A DNA stretch of 64,000 nucleotides from Koleobacter methoxysyntrophicus (GCF_017301615.1 NZ_CP059066.1:1595001-1659000); one strand, 5' to 3'. Shown: positions 25,475-35,282, numbered from the stretch's first letter. Notes: generated from the letters alone by a model not told the origin. Translations and numbers: made by a program.

Positions 25475-26186
25475 AAATCTTCATGTATTTTACGGGGGGA
25501 TTCATGCCTTAAAGGGGATTTCCCTGGAGGTCAATCAGGGGGAAATAGTTACCATAATAGGGGCTAATGGGGCGGGCAAATCAACACTTTTAAATACGAT
25601 ATCGGGAATTCTCAAGCCAAAGGAAGGTAGGGTCCTGTTTAAGGGGCACCCCCTGCCGTCCAAACCTTTTAAGGTAGTTGAATTGGGGATATCACAGGTG
25701 CCGGAAGGGCGACTGGTTTTTGCGAATCTTACCGTTAAGGATAATTTAATCCTAGGGGCATATTTGAGAAGAGATAAAGAAAATATAAAAAAGGACCTGG
25801 ATAGGGTTTATGACCTGTTTCCTAGATTAAAGGAAAGAAAGAATCAGATGGCAGGGACCTTGAGCGGCGGAGAACAGCAGATGCTGGCCATAGGAAGGGG
25901 ATTAATGAGCGCCCCCCAGATTCTCCTTCTGGATGAACCATCACTGGGGCTTGCCCCGATTCTGGTCCAGACCATCTTCAATATTATCGAAGAGATCAAG
26001 GCCCTGGGTAAGACCATCCTCCTGGTAGAACAAAATGCATACAAGGCTTTGTCGGTGGCAGATAGGGCATATATACTGGAACAGGGGCGGATAACCAGAG
26101 AGGGATTAGCACGGGATATGATAAAGGATTCCGCCATCCAGGAAGCGTACTTAGGGGTAAAAAAGCAGGAGGAAATTATCCTTTAG
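25461..26186 (+). CDS. livF: Branched-chain amino acid ABC transporter ATPase (LivF type)
   Basis: 241 aa from ATG 25461 ([20 protein letters not shown]), preceded by GGGTGAGGAGG inside livG. Walker A GANGAGKS, signature LSGGEQQMLAIGRGLM, Walker B LLLDEPSLGLAP, followed by LVEQNA. Last gene of the liv operon; a dispersed repeat follows. Confidence 0.93.
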   Translation: MLRVENLHVFYGGIHALKGISLEVNQGEIVTIIGANGAGKSTLLNTISGILKPKEGRVLFKGHPLPSKPFKVVELGISQVPEGRLVFANLTVKDNLILGAYLRRDKENIKKDLDRVYDLFPRLKERKNQMAGTLSGGEQQMLAIGRGLMSAPQILLLDEPSLGLAPILVQTIFNIIEEIKALGKTILLVEQNAYKALSVADRAYILEQGRITREGLARDMIKDSAIQEAYLGVKKQEEIIL

Positions 26187-26290
26187 AAATGCACTTGAGG
26201 CTCTATGCCATCCTTTGTTCCGAGCCAAATTAACAGTCGCTTATGTGTTTGTCATTGATCAAGTACTACGGCTAAGCGTTTTATAGTCAG
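26187..26290 (+). repeat. Dispersed intergenic repeat, copy 2
   Basis: Shares GCCAAATTAACAGTCGCTT exactly with copy 3 (45970-46078) and TACGGCTAAGCGTTT (one change) with copy 1. The GGCTC...GAGCC arms can pair. It lies between the liv and nucleoside-transport operons, in the same orientation as the other copies. Confidence 0.7.
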
Positions 26291-26371
26291 AAAAAAATAT
26301 CAGACATAGGAGGATTTCCCTTTTGCTTATCGAATACATTTATTGAAAAATAAAAATCAGGGGGGAAATTC

Positions 26372-27466
26372 ATGAAAAAGTTAATAGTATCCGGTATTGT
26401 GATTCTGCTGGTTCTTTCTCTTGTTCTTGCTGGATGCGGACAGAAGGAGCAGACACCTCCGGCCGAACAGGGAAAACAGGAGGAAAAGGCAGAGCCCCTC
26501 AAAGTAGGGCTGGTTTTCGATGTGGGTGGAAGGGGAGACCTTTCTTTCAATGACATGGCTTATGCCGGCCTGGAAAGAGGGAAAAATGAATTTGGTGATA
26601 AGATTGAAATTAAGTATCTGGAACCCTCGGGGGGAGGGGAAAACAGGGAACAGCTGTTAAGGCTCTTGGCAGAAGACGGGTACGACCTGATATTTGGGGT
26701 TGGGTTTATGTTTACTGACCATATTGAAAAGGTATCCAAGGAATTCCCCGATACGAAATTCGGCTTAATTGACGGGTACATCCCTGACCTGACAGAGGAT
26801 TCAAATGTAAGCTGCCTTCTGTTCAAAGAACAGGAAGGCTCCTTCCTGGTAGGGGCTGCAGCAGCCTTAAAGAGCAAAACCAATAAAGTAGGTTTTGTCG
26901 GCGGGATGAAGATACCGTTGATCGAACGGTTTGAAGCGGGCTATATGGCAGGAGCCAAATACGTAAACCCCGGTATAGAGATAATTTCCGATTATATCGG
27001 CACAACAGGAGATGCATTCAAAGACCCGGTTAAGGGTAAAGAACTCACACTGAAGCAGATAAATTCGGGAGCCGATGTAGTCTATCACGCTTCCGGTGCT
27101 TCCGGAATAGGGGTTATTGAAGGAGCTGTATCTAAAGGGAAATTTGTTATCGGTGTGGATGCCGACCAGTCACTAACAGCTAAAGAGGATCAAAAACCAT
27201 ACATCCTGACAAGCATGCTTAAACGGGTCGATGTGGCTGTATTCGATACTATAAAAGCCCTGGTTGAAGGGAATTTTAAGGGAGGATATACCATATTCGG
27301 TGTTGCAGAAGATGGCGTAGGATATGCCGAGAACGAATTCAACAAAGACCTAATAAAGGACATCAAACCGCGTCTTGAAGAACTAAAACAAAAGATAATA
27401 AAGGGTGAAATAAAGGTGCCTGTTGATAAAAAGGAATATGAAGAGTTCGTTAAAAACCTCAAGTAA
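26372..27466 (+). CDS. BMP-family ABC transporter substrate-binding lipoprotein
   Basis: 364 aa. The lipoprotein signal ends in LVLAGC. The mature part has KVGLVFDVGGRGDLSFNDMAYAG, the hallmark of basic-membrane-protein (PnrA/TmpC/BmpA) purine-nucleoside binders, then FGLIDGY, KVGFVGGM and VYHASGASGIGVIEGA. AGGGGGG precedes the ATG. It forms one system with the ATPase and two permeases downstream. Nucleosides are the usual substrates of this family. Confidence 0.92.
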   Translation: MKKLIVSGIVILLVLSLVLAGCGQKEQTPPAEQGKQEEKAEPLKVGLVFDVGGRGDLSFNDMAYAGLERGKNEFGDKIEIKYLEPSGGGENREQLLRLLAEDGYDLIFGVGFMFTDHIEKVSKEFPDTKFGLIDGYIPDLTEDSNVSCLLFKEQEGSFLVGAAAALKSKTNKVGFVGGMKIPLIERFEAGYMAGAKYVNPGIEIISDYIGTTGDAFKDPVKGKELTLKQINSGADVVYHASGASGIGVIEGAVSKGKFVIGVDADQSLTAKEDQKPYILTSMLKRVDVAVFDTIKALVEGNFKGGYTIFGVAEDGVGYAENEFNKDLIKDIKPRLEELKQKIIKGEIKVPVDKKEYEEFVKNLK

Positions 27467-27486
27467 TTGAATAAACATACCATAAC

Positions 27487-27509
27487 GGGGTGACCTTAAA
27501 AGTCACCCC
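27487..27509 (+). terminator. Intercistronic hairpin after the BMP gene
   Basis: GGGGTGAC and GTCACCCC form a perfect 8-bp stem with a 7-base loop. No T tract follows, so it more likely stabilises the upstream binding-protein mRNA than terminates fully. Confidence 0.6.
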
Positions 27510-27539
27510 TCCTTTACGCACTAAAAAGGGGGGAAAACG

Positions 27540-29075
27540 GTGGAGGCTAATGAAAATGGCATAATAAGGCTGAAGGGAATAACCAAAACCTTTCCCGGGG
27601 TGGTTGCTAATAGCGATATCAATATAACCATACAATCCGGCGAGGTCCATGCAATCGTCGGGGAAAATGGTGCCGGCAAGAGCACATTAATGAAAGTTCT
27701 GGCAGGTCTTTACCAGCCCGATTCCGGACATATTTACGTAAGGGGTAAAAAACAGATTATTTCTTCCCCAAGGGCAGCCATAAACCTGGGGATCGGAATG
27801 GTTCACCAGCATTTTATGCTGATACCGAGGTTTACGGTGCTTGAAAATATAATACTGGGGGCAGAAGCTTCAAAATCGGGGATGATAAATTTCAGCGAAG
27901 CCCGGAAAAATGTAAAAGAGTTATGTGCCAGATATAATTTCAGGTTAGATTTAGATGTTCCCTTAGAAGAACTTTCAGTCGGTCAGCGCCAAAGGGTTGA
28001 AATAATTAAGGTTTTGTACAGGGGAGCTGATATCCTCGTGCTGGATGAACCTACAGCCGTGCTGGCTCCTCAGGAAGTGAATGACCTTTTTGAAAATTTA
28101 AAGAAGCTGAAGGAGCAGGGTAAAACCGTAATATTTATAAGCCATAAGCTGGACGAGGTCCTGAATATTGCCGACAGGATTACGGTATTACGCAAAGGTA
28201 AGGTTGTAGGGACTATCGGCCGTACCGATGTAACCAAGAGCCGGCTGGCCGAGATGATGGTCGGCAGGCCGGTGCTTTTTAAGCTCAAAAGACCCGATGC
28301 CGTACCGGGGGATATCCTTTTAGAAACAAAGAACCTGACGGTAGTTTCGAGGGATAACCGGGAGATTTTGAAAAATATTTCCATAAAGATAAGAGGAGGA
28401 GAGATATACGGTATTGCAGGTATCGAAGGAAATGGCCAGAAGGAACTGGCAGAAGCCTTTATCGGGCTGCAGAGTATCGTTTCGGGTTCGGTATATATAG
28501 CCGGGAAAAGGATAAATGGGCTGGATGCAGGGGCCATCAGGAAGATTGGGGTTGCCTATATATCCGAAGACCGCCATCAGCAGGGCCTGGTCCTCCCTAT
28601 GAAGGTATGGGAAAACTGTATCCTTGGTTCCCATAGAGATAAAAGATTTTCTTCAGGCTTCAGGTTATTGCTAAACAATATCCTTTCCTTTACAAGGGAA
28701 AAGGTGAAGGAATTTAATATAAGCCTGGGGTCCATATTCAGTCCAGTAAAAAATCTTTCGGGAGGAAATCAACAAAAGGTTATACTGGCAAGGGAACTGA
28801 GCTATGAACCTATGGTTATTATTGCTGCCCAACCCAATAGGGGGCTGGATATAGGGTCAGCTGAATTTGTCAATAACCTTCTCCTGAAAGCCAGGGGTGA
28901 GGGTAGGGCCGTGCTCTTAATATCCGCCGATTTAGAGGAAATACTGACACTGGCTGACCGCATAGGTATTATCTACAACGGTAGAATCATAAAAGAATTT
29001 ACTTCCGATGAAGTGACCCCCGAAGAAATAGGCTACTATATGCTGGGGGGAAAGGGAAAGGCGGAGGTGGTCTAG
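27540..29075 (+). CDS. Nucleoside ABC transporter ATPase, two ABC domains
   Basis: 511 aa with two tandem ATPase domains, as in NupO/RbsA-type proteins. N-terminal domain: GENGAGKSTLM, LSVGQRQRVEI, LVLDEPTAVL. C-terminal domain: the Walker A position reads GIEGNGQKEL (the usual degenerate form in the second half), LSGGNQQKVILAREL and IIAAQPNRGLD (normally DQPTRGLD, a slightly altered Walker B). GTG 27540 follows AAGGGGGG. It abuts the first permease gene. Confidence 0.92.
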   Translation: MEANENGIIRLKGITKTFPGVVANSDINITIQSGEVHAIVGENGAGKSTLMKVLAGLYQPDSGHIYVRGKKQIISSPRAAINLGIGMVHQHFMLIPRFTVLENIILGAEASKSGMINFSEARKNVKELCARYNFRLDLDVPLEELSVGQRQRVEIIKVLYRGADILVLDEPTAVLAPQEVNDLFENLKKLKEQGKTVIFISHKLDEVLNIADRITVLRKGKVVGTIGRTDVTKSRLAEMMVGRPVLFKLKRPDAVPGDILLETKNLTVVSRDNREILKNISIKIRGGEIYGIAGIEGNGQKELAEAFIGLQSIVSGSVYIAGKRINGLDAGAIRKIGVAYISEDRHQQGLVLPMKVWENCILGSHRDKRFSSGFRLLLNNILSFTREKVKEFNISLGSIFSPVKNLSGGNQQKVILARELSYEPMVIIAAQPNRGLDIGSAEFVNNLLLKARGEGRAVLLISADLEEILTLADRIGIIYNGRIIKEFTSDEVTPEEIGYYMLGGKGKAEVV

Positions 29076-30194
29076 ATGAAAAAGAATTTGAAGTATAAGA
29101 TATTGGAAGGGATATCCCCTATTGCAGCTATGTTCCTTGCTGCGGCTCTGAGCTCTATTATAATCCTGGCAATTAAAAAGAATCCCGTTGAAGTTTATTT
29201 TACAATGTTTACCTTTAGTTTCAGACGGATGGACAGCATTGCAGTTATATTGTTTAATGCTACGCCCCTTATTTTTTCAGGGCTGGCCGTTGCATTGAGT
29301 TTCAGAGTGGGGCTTTTCAATATAGGGGTTGAAGGTCAGTATCTGATAGGTGCGTTTATGGCAGCCCTGGCAGGGTTTGCTGTTAAGGGCCTACCCTGGT
29401 TTATCCATTTTCCTATGGTGGTGCTGGCGGCAGCTTGCGGCGGCGGATTATGGGCCTTATTGCCTATTGTTTTAAAAATAAAACGGGGAGTTCATGAAGT
29501 AATAACCACGATAATGATGAATTATATTTCCTTTTCCCTTATTCATTTCTTCATAGCCGACATTTTCATGGATAAACAGCAAAAAATGCTGATGGGCCTT
29601 GGCAGCCCTATTATAAGGATGCCGAAAATCCAGCCTTCGGCTCTTATACCGGGTATGCATTCATTTCTTTCAATATTCGGTATAAACCTGCCAAAGCACG
29701 TATATCTGAACTGGTTTTTCCCTTTAGCCATTCTGCTGGCTTTCGGTATTTTTTATCTCCTGTGGTTTACGCCGTTCGGTTATGAGCTGAGAGTAGTAGG
29801 CCATAATCGCACAGCGGCCAAAGCTTCGGGGATTAATCCTCAGAAGGTATACATAAAAGGCTTTCTTTTAAGCGGTGCGATAGCAGGCCTTATTGGTTTG
29901 AGCGACCTGCTGGGCTACTTTGGGTACATGGACCTGGATTTCCCTAAAGGCTACGGGTTTACCGGCATAGCCGTTGCACTTATCGGTAAGAACAATCCCC
30001 TGGGTGTAATCCCTGCAGCCCTTCTCTTCGGATTCTTAAACAGGGGAGCTGAAGGCATCCAGACCTTTATCGGTGTACCTATGGATACGGTAGTAATTCT
30101 GCAGGGGTTGATGATCCTGAGCATAGTAATAATTTCCGAAGTAATGGTTAGATATATAAGAAACCTTGAGAAAAAGGAGGCCAGGCTGTCATGA
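29076..30194 (+). CDS. Nucleoside ABC transporter permease 1
   Basis: 372-aa polytopic permease of the NupP/YufP type. LIFSGLAVALSFRVGLFNIGVEGQYLIGAF is the characteristic segment, and later GYELRVVGHNRTAAKASGIN is the cytoplasmic loop contacting the ATPase. GGAGG precedes the ATG, which directly follows the ATPase stop. It overlaps permease 2 by 4 bp. Confidence 0.92.
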   Translation: MKKNLKYKILEGISPIAAMFLAAALSSIIILAIKKNPVEVYFTMFTFSFRRMDSIAVILFNATPLIFSGLAVALSFRVGLFNIGVEGQYLIGAFMAALAGFAVKGLPWFIHFPMVVLAAACGGGLWALLPIVLKIKRGVHEVITTIMMNYISFSLIHFFIADIFMDKQQKMLMGLGSPIIRMPKIQPSALIPGMHSFLSIFGINLPKHVYLNWFFPLAILLAFGIFYLLWFTPFGYELRVVGHNRTAAKASGINPQKVYIKGFLLSGAIAGLIGLSDLLGYFGYMDLDFPKGYGFTGIAVALIGKNNPLGVIPAALLFGFLNRGAEGIQTFIGVPMDTVVILQGLMILSIVIISEVMVRYIRNLEKKEARLS

Positions 30195-31105
30195 TTATAA
30201 CGGAAATGCTTGCGTCGGCAATCAGGATGGGAATACCGATCCTCCTTGCATCACTGGGGGCCATCTATTCCGAACGAAGCGGGGTTGTGAATATCGGCCT
30301 TGAAGGGATGATGATGACGGGGGCCTTCTGGGGTGCCCTGGGAGCCTATTTTTACGGCCCCTTTATGGGGGTTATCCTGGCACTGATAGCAGGTCTCTTA
30401 ATGGCTTTAATTCATTCAATTGCAACTGTTACCTTTAGGGTAGATCACATCGTCAGCGGTGTTGCCCTTAATATTCTGGCTTATGGAAGCTGCCGCTTTT
30501 TAAGTATAGCTATTTTTAAGATGGCCACCACCAGCCCCCATGTAGAAAGATTCAGACCTGTGGATATCCCTGTATTAAAAGATATAACTTTACTGAAGCC
30601 TCTTGTTAGCGGGATATCGCCCCTGATAATCCTCGCCTTTCTATTGGTTCCACTGACCTGCTTCATTTTAGAAAATACCGTGTTCGGTTTACGCCTCCGT
30701 TCAGTGGGAGAAAACCCATGGGCTGCCGATTCCTTAGGGATAAAGGTGCTTTACATGAAATACTGTGGGGTTCTCTTAAGCGGCCTGCTGGCAGGCCTGG
30801 CCGGTGCATACCTCGCTATCGAACACACGGGGATGTACGTTGAAGGGATGACGCAGGGCAAGGGTTATATAGCTCTGGCAGCAATGATAGTGGGTAATTG
30901 GTCTCCCATCGGAGCCCTTGCTGCAGCCCTGATTTTCGGTCTTGCTGAGTCGTTAAGCTTCAGGGTTGTTGAAGGGGGAGCTATTCCTTATCAGTTCATT
31001 AAGATGATTCCTTATATTCTGACTATCGTAGTATTGAGCGGGTTTGTGAGTAAATCCACCCCTCCGGCATCCGTCGGTATACCCTATGACAGGGATTCAG
31101 GTTGA
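30191..31105 (+). CDS. Nucleoside ABC transporter permease 2
   Basis: 304-aa permease of the NupQ/YufQ type: IPILLASLGAIYSERSGVVNIGLEGMM at the N-terminus and FGLRLRSVGENPWAADSLGI as the coupling loop. It completes the BMP-type importer. The region after it holds a decayed HD-GYP gene. Confidence 0.92.
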   Translation: MIITEMLASAIRMGIPILLASLGAIYSERSGVVNIGLEGMMMTGAFWGALGAYFYGPFMGVILALIAGLLMALIHSIATVTFRVDHIVSGVALNILAYGSCRFLSIAIFKMATTSPHVERFRPVDIPVLKDITLLKPLVSGISPLIILAFLLVPLTCFILENTVFGLRLRSVGENPWAADSLGIKVLYMKYCGVLLSGLLAGLAGAYLAIEHTGMYVEGMTQGKGYIALAAMIVGNWSPIGALAAALIFGLAESLSFRVVEGGAIPYQFIKMIPYILTIVVLSGFVSKSTPPASVGIPYDRDSG

Positions 31106-31192
31106 CAGTTGCAAACCGAGCAAACCTGAGATATAGTTATATACAATTATAGGGCCGAAAAAGACTAGTTCTGTGTTTTTCCCCGGCTTGCC

Positions 31193-31549
31193 GAGATACC
31201 GTTTTCCCCAAGGATAGTAGCGGTTTCGGATGTATATGATGCCATGACTACAGACAGGGTTTATAAGCCTAAATCATCGCCAAATGAGGCAGTCGAATAT
31301 ATAAATTCTCTATCAAATTACCATTTCGATTATAAAATAGTAAAAACCTTTATCAGAGGGGTTTCAATATATCCCACGGGGAGCTATGTTGTTCTTAATA
31401 CGGGAGAAAAAGGCTGTGTTATAAGTCAGAACGAAAACCTGCCTACCCGACCTATAATAAGGGCAACGGAAGATAAATACGGCAACCCGATAGATAAGAT
31501 TTATGACTTGATGATATGCACTTCGATATTTATACAGGAAATGCTATAG
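31193..31549 (+). pseudogene. HD-GYP protein, C-terminal remnant
   Basis: The frame reads EIPFSPRIVAVSDVYDAMTTDR then VYKPKSSPNEAVEYI, matching the segment after the GYP motif in HD-GYP proteins (compare EIPLSARILAVADSFDAMTSDR at the end of the 19581 gene). The tail IYPTGSYVVLNTGEKGCVIS is also typical. The HD and GYP catalytic motifs and any start are missing; upstream of 31193 the frame degrades. It is either a 5'-deleted pseudogene or, less likely, a small protein from the internal ATG 31244. Confidence 0.8.
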
Positions 31550-31601
31550 TGTATGTAGAATATATTCGGGGGTATTCTGGAAGGAGTTTTATATATTAAA
31601 A

Positions 31602-33185
31602 ATGAGACAAGCCCGTAAGACGCCAGTAAAAATGAAGAACAAAATCATATTCCTGGTTGTATTACTTATTATCATAACTCTCCTGACCGTCGGTGTTATA
31701 ATTGAAAGGGTTGTGGTTGCAAGGTTTGAAAACCGCCTGGGACAGCATGCCCTGGATATTGCCCATTCCGTTGCCGAGATTCCCGAGATCAAGGAATATA
31801 TAGGGAAACCCAACGGTCATCTGGTTATACAGCCAATAGCTGATGAAATAAGAAAGAAGACCGATGCCGAATTTATTGTGGTAATAGATATGAACAGGAT
31901 CAGGTATTCCCATCCAGTTCCGGAAAGAATAGGGAAAACTTTTGTAGGTGGAGACGAAGGCCCCGTTCTTCAGGGGATGGAATACACATCAAAGGCTGTG
32001 GGGACATTAGGCCCTTCGTTAAGGGCACTTGTGCCTGTATACAAGGATGGCAGGCAGGTAGGAGCGGTAGCCGTGGGTATAATGATTACCGATGTCAATG
32101 CAATGATATGGAGCTTAAGGCGCTGGATAATCCTGGCTATAATCCTAGGTCTGGTCATTGGTGTAATAGGGGCTAATTACCTGGCGGAAAACATAAAAAA
32201 GGCCATGTTCGGCCTTGAACCACATGAAATTGCTAAGCTCCTTAAAGAAAGAGAAGCTGTGCTGGAGTCTGTTAGGGAAGGGATTCTAGCCGTTGATAGA
32301 GAAGGAAAGGTAACTGTTTTAAATAATGAGGCACGAAGGCTTCTGGGAATAAATAAAGATATAAAAGGGGAAGATGTATCCCTGTATGTTCCCAATACGC
32401 GCCTGAAAGAGGTAATAAAAACGGGACAGGCTGAATATGACCAGGAACAGAGAATCTTAAATGCCAGAATCCTGACAAACAGGGTGCCGATAAAGGTAAA
32501 TGATGAGGTTGTGGGAGCTATTGCAAGCTTCAGGGATATGACTGAGGTCCGGGCAATGGCAGAAGAACTTACAGGGGTTAAGAAGTATGTAGATGCCTTG
32601 AGAGTCCAAAATCATGAATTTTTAAATAAACTTCATACTATCTCGGGCCTTATACAGCTTGGGGAAAATGACAGTGCCGTTGAATATATCTCAAAGGTAT
32701 CCAATTTTCACCAGAATATTATTTCCTTTATCACCAGGAAGATTAAAGACCCTTCTGTAGGCGGGCTGCTCTTGGGTAAAAGCGGGAGGTGCCGGGAGCT
32801 AGGGATAGATTTTAACGTTGACCGGGATAGCTTTCTGGGGCCTTCAAAAAATATAGACAGCAACACCCTTGTGGTTATCATTGGTAATCTCATTGAAAAT
32901 GCCATGGAAGCGGTATTAAAGGTGAAAAAGGGGAAAAGGAAGATATACTTTTCCATATTTGATGAATCCAACAGGGTATTTATTACTGTTAAGGATACGG
33001 GACCGGGAATCCCCGATGAAATTAAAGACAGGGTGTTTGAAAAGGGTTTTACAACGAAAAAGGATGAGGATGGGGGTTATGGTCTCTATCTGGTCAAATC
33101 GCTAGTAGAATCTTATAATGGAGAGATTTACTTCGATTCCGTATTGGGCCGGGGTACCGAGTTTACGGTGAATCTACCTAATTAG
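31602..33185 (+). CDS. CitA/DcuS-family sensor histidine kinase
   Basis: 527-aa membrane kinase. TM near 10-30; an extracytoplasmic PAS-like (sCache) domain with the CitA/DcuS signature RIRYSHPVPERIGKTFVGGDE and LGPSLRALVPV; TM near 175-195; a cytoplasmic PAS domain; then a SpoOB-type phosphoacceptor region (QNHEFLNKLHTISGL) and HATPase_c (GNLIENAMEAV, DTGPGIPDEI, GYGLYLVKSLV). The ligand is probably citrate or a C4-dicarboxylate. The response regulator follows 9 bp downstream, and the citrate genes come next. Confidence 0.93.
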   Translation: MRQARKTPVKMKNKIIFLVVLLIIITLLTVGVIIERVVVARFENRLGQHALDIAHSVAEIPEIKEYIGKPNGHLVIQPIADEIRKKTDAEFIVVIDMNRIRYSHPVPERIGKTFVGGDEGPVLQGMEYTSKAVGTLGPSLRALVPVYKDGRQVGAVAVGIMITDVNAMIWSLRRWIILAIILGLVIGVIGANYLAENIKKAMFGLEPHEIAKLLKEREAVLESVREGILAVDREGKVTVLNNEARRLLGINKDIKGEDVSLYVPNTRLKEVIKTGQAEYDQEQRILNARILTNRVPIKVNDEVVGAIASFRDMTEVRAMAEELTGVKKYVDALRVQNHEFLNKLHTISGLIQLGENDSAVEYISKVSNFHQNIISFITRKIKDPSVGGLLLGKSGRCRELGIDFNVDRDSFLGPSKNIDSNTLVVIIGNLIENAMEAVLKVKKGKRKIYFSIFDESNRVFITVKDTGPGIPDEIKDRVFEKGFTTKKDEDGGYGLYLVKSLVESYNGEIYFDSVLGRGTEFTVNLPN

Positions 33186-33194
33186 GAGGGGTTG

Positions 33195-33881
33195 ATGTTG
33201 AAAAGCATAAATGTGCTGATAGTTGAGGATGACCCGATGGTAATGGACATCCATAAGAGGTTTATATCATCGATAGAAGGCTTCAAGATAGCAGGTGAAG
33301 CTTTTAAGGGTTCCGATGCCCTGAAGATTATGGAACATAAAGAGGTAGATCTGGTTATCCTTGATATCTTTATGCCCGAACTGGACGGAATCGAAACATT
33401 AAAAAAAATAAGGGAAAACGGCGATGACGTGGATGTAATCCTTATAACCGCTGCCTCGGAAGGGAATATTATAAAAGAAGTGGTGAGGTTTGGAGCCTTT
33501 GACTATATAATAAAACCCTTTAAATTCGAAAGATTTAAGTCAGCCTTGGATTCATATAAAAGGGTCTTCGAGAAGATGAACTGCGGCTCATGTGAGTTCA
33601 GCCAGGAGGATATTGATAACGTTTTTATCCCTAAAAGCAAAAAAAGCATGCATAACCCGCTTCCCAAGGGACTTCAGACCGCTACACTAAAAACCATTGT
33701 GGGCTATTTAAAAAACAGCAGGGTTCCCCTTTCTGCCGATGAAGTGGCCGGTCTTTCCGGGGTGTCCAGGGTTACGGCCCGCCGTTATTTGGAATACCTG
33801 ATAGCGTCGGGGAGGGCGGTGGTTGAACCCTGTTACAGGGAAGTAGGAAGACCCGTAAACAAATACAGGCTGATGGAATAA
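33195..33881 (+). CDS. CitB/DcuR-family response regulator
   Basis: About 228 aa. Receiver with EDD at 11-13 and phosphoacceptor D57 in LVILDIFMPELDGI, then a linker and a C-terminal helix-turn-helix (PLSADEVAGLSGVSRVTARRYLEYL) typical of CitB/DcuR regulators. AGGAGGGG favours ATG 33195 over the TTG at 33192. Probably controls the malic enzyme, carrier and citrate lyase genes downstream. Confidence 0.93.
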   Translation: MLKSINVLIVEDDPMVMDIHKRFISSIEGFKIAGEAFKGSDALKIMEHKEVDLVILDIFMPELDGIETLKKIRENGDDVDVILITAASEGNIIKEVVRFGAFDYIIKPFKFERFKSALDSYKRVFEKMNCGSCEFSQEDIDNVFIPKSKKSMHNPLPKGLQTATLKTIVGYLKNSRVPLSADEVAGLSGVSRVTARRYLEYLIASGRAVVEPCYREVGRPVNKYRLME

Positions 33882-33882
33882 T

Positions 33883-33911
33883 ATACCCTTTTAAAAAAGG
33901 GTATTTTTTTA
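33883..33911 (+). terminator. Rho-independent terminator
   Basis: ATACCCTTTT and AAAAGGGTAT form a 10-bp stem with a tiny loop, followed by seven T. It separates the two-component genes from the metabolic genes. Confidence 0.85.
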
Positions 33912-33957
33912 TGAACAAAATTTACAAAAATGGTCTTTATGACCCAATTATTGATTA

Positions 33958-33986
33958 TTGACAATTTTTAAAATTATACTTAAATA
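33958..33986 (+). promoter_or_regulatory. Sigma-A-type promoter of the citrate/malate genes
   Basis: A perfect TTGACA (33958-33963), a 17-bp spacer and TAAATA (33981-33986) lie about 70 bp upstream of the malic enzyme start. The surrounding AT-rich DNA between 33912 and 33990 would hold the regulator's binding sites, but I could not identify them. Confidence 0.6.
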
Positions 33987-34055
33987 AGGCAAAAGTTAAA
34001 TAAATTCAGTAATTGTAACCATTTAAAACTTTAAATTTAGAAAGGAGAAGTGATA

Positions 34056-35282
34056 ATGAATTTGAAGGAAGAAGCCCTTAAACTCCACAGAGATAACACG
34101 GGAAAAATCAGCGTTATAAGCAAGGTAGCCGTTAAAAACGCAGAGGATTTGAGCCTAGCATATACTCCCGGAGTTGCAGAACCGTGTAAGGAAATAGCAA
34201 AGAATTCAGACAGGGTATATGAATATACTGCAAAAGGGAATCTTGTTGCAGTTGTAACCGATGGAACAGCAGTTTTGGGTCTGGGAGACATCGGACCGCT
34301 GGCTGCTCTGCCTGTAATGGAAGGGAAGGCGGTGTTGTTTAAGGCTTTTGCAGGTGTTGATGCATTCCCAATATGTTTGAATACAAAGGATATTGACAGA
34401 ATAGTTGAAACGATAAAACTGCTGGAACCTACCTTCGGAGGTATTAACCTGGAGGATATAGCTGCTCCAGCTTGCTTTGAAATCGAAGAACGCCTTAAAG
34501 AGGAGATGAGTATACCTGTATTTCATGATGACCAACATGGTACAGCTATTGTTACTACAGCAGGGCTTATCAATGCCTTGAAGGTTGTCAACAAAAAACT
34601 GGATCAAATTAAGGTATTTATAAACGGTGCAGGGGCTGCTGCAATAGCTATAGCAAAACTGCTGCTTCACTTAAAGGTTGGGGATATAGTAATGGCTGAC
34701 AGCAGAGGTGTTATATATGAAGGAAGAAAGGAGGGGATGAACCCATACAAAGAACAGATAGCCCGAGCCACAAATAGAGGAAGAGTTAAAGGGAAGCTTG
34801 TTGATGGAATAAGGGGAGCCGATGTTTTTATCGGTGTATCGAGGGCTAATGTACTTACCGCGGAAATGATAAGGTCTATGGCACAGGCCCCGGTGATTTT
34901 TGCTATGGCTAATCCGGTGCCGGAAATACTGCCGGATGAAGCAAAGGCAGCTGGCGCAGCAGTAATCGGAACCGGTCGTTCCGATTATCCAAATCAGATT
35001 AATAATGTGCTTGCTTTTCCGGGCGTGTTCAGAGGAGCCCTGGATGTAAGGGCAGTGGATATAACGGAAGAAATGAAACTAGCTGCCGCATATGCCATTG
35101 CCGATTTGATTCCCGATAACGAACTTTCTCCTAACTATATTATACCCGACCCGTTTGATAAAAGGGTAGCCGCAGAGGTAGCAGCTAGCGTAGCACGTGT
35201 GGCTATGGAGACTGGTGTGGCAAGGGCTAAAAGGGACCCAGATGAAATCCGAAGGAGGACAGTTGAACTGGCAAAAATTTAA
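34056..35282 (+). CDS. NAD(P)-dependent malic enzyme
   Basis: Oxidatively decarboxylates malate to pyruvate; some relatives in citrate operons act as oxaloacetate decarboxylases. About 408 aa, the short bacterial form. Catalytic and binding motifs: LAYTPGVAEPC (catalytic Tyr), GLGDIGPLAALPVMEGKAVLF, DIAAPACFEIEERL, FHDDQHGTA, INGAGAAAIAIAKLL (Rossmann). AAGGAG supports ATG 34056. Next to the citrate carrier and citrate lyase it probably handles the oxaloacetate or malate produced, as no separate oxaloacetate decarboxylase gene is seen here. Confidence 0.92.
   Translation: MNLKEEALKLHRDNTGKISVISKVAVKNAEDLSLAYTPGVAEPCKEIAKNSDRVYEYTAKGNLVAVVTDGTAVLGLGDIGPLAALPVMEGKAVLFKAFAGVDAFPICLNTKDIDRIVETIKLLEPTFGGINLEDIAAPACFEIEERLKEEMSIPVFHDDQHGTAIVTTAGLINALKVVNKKLDQIKVFINGAGAAAIAIAKLLLHLKVGDIVMADSRGVIYEGRKEGMNPYKEQIARATNRGRVKGKLVDGIRGADVFIGVSRANVLTAEMIRSMAQAPVIFAMANPVPEILPDEAKAAGAAVIGTGRSDYPNQINNVLAFPGVFRGALDVRAVDITEEMKLAAAYAIADLIPDNELSPNYIIPDPFDKRVAAEVAASVARVAMETGVARAKRDPDEIRRRTVELAKI

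Noticed and set aside
27487-27509. Riboswitch between the BMP and ATPase genes
   Set aside because: Only one simple stem-loop with no surrounding conserved purine-switch-like sequence; kept as an intercistronic hairpin.
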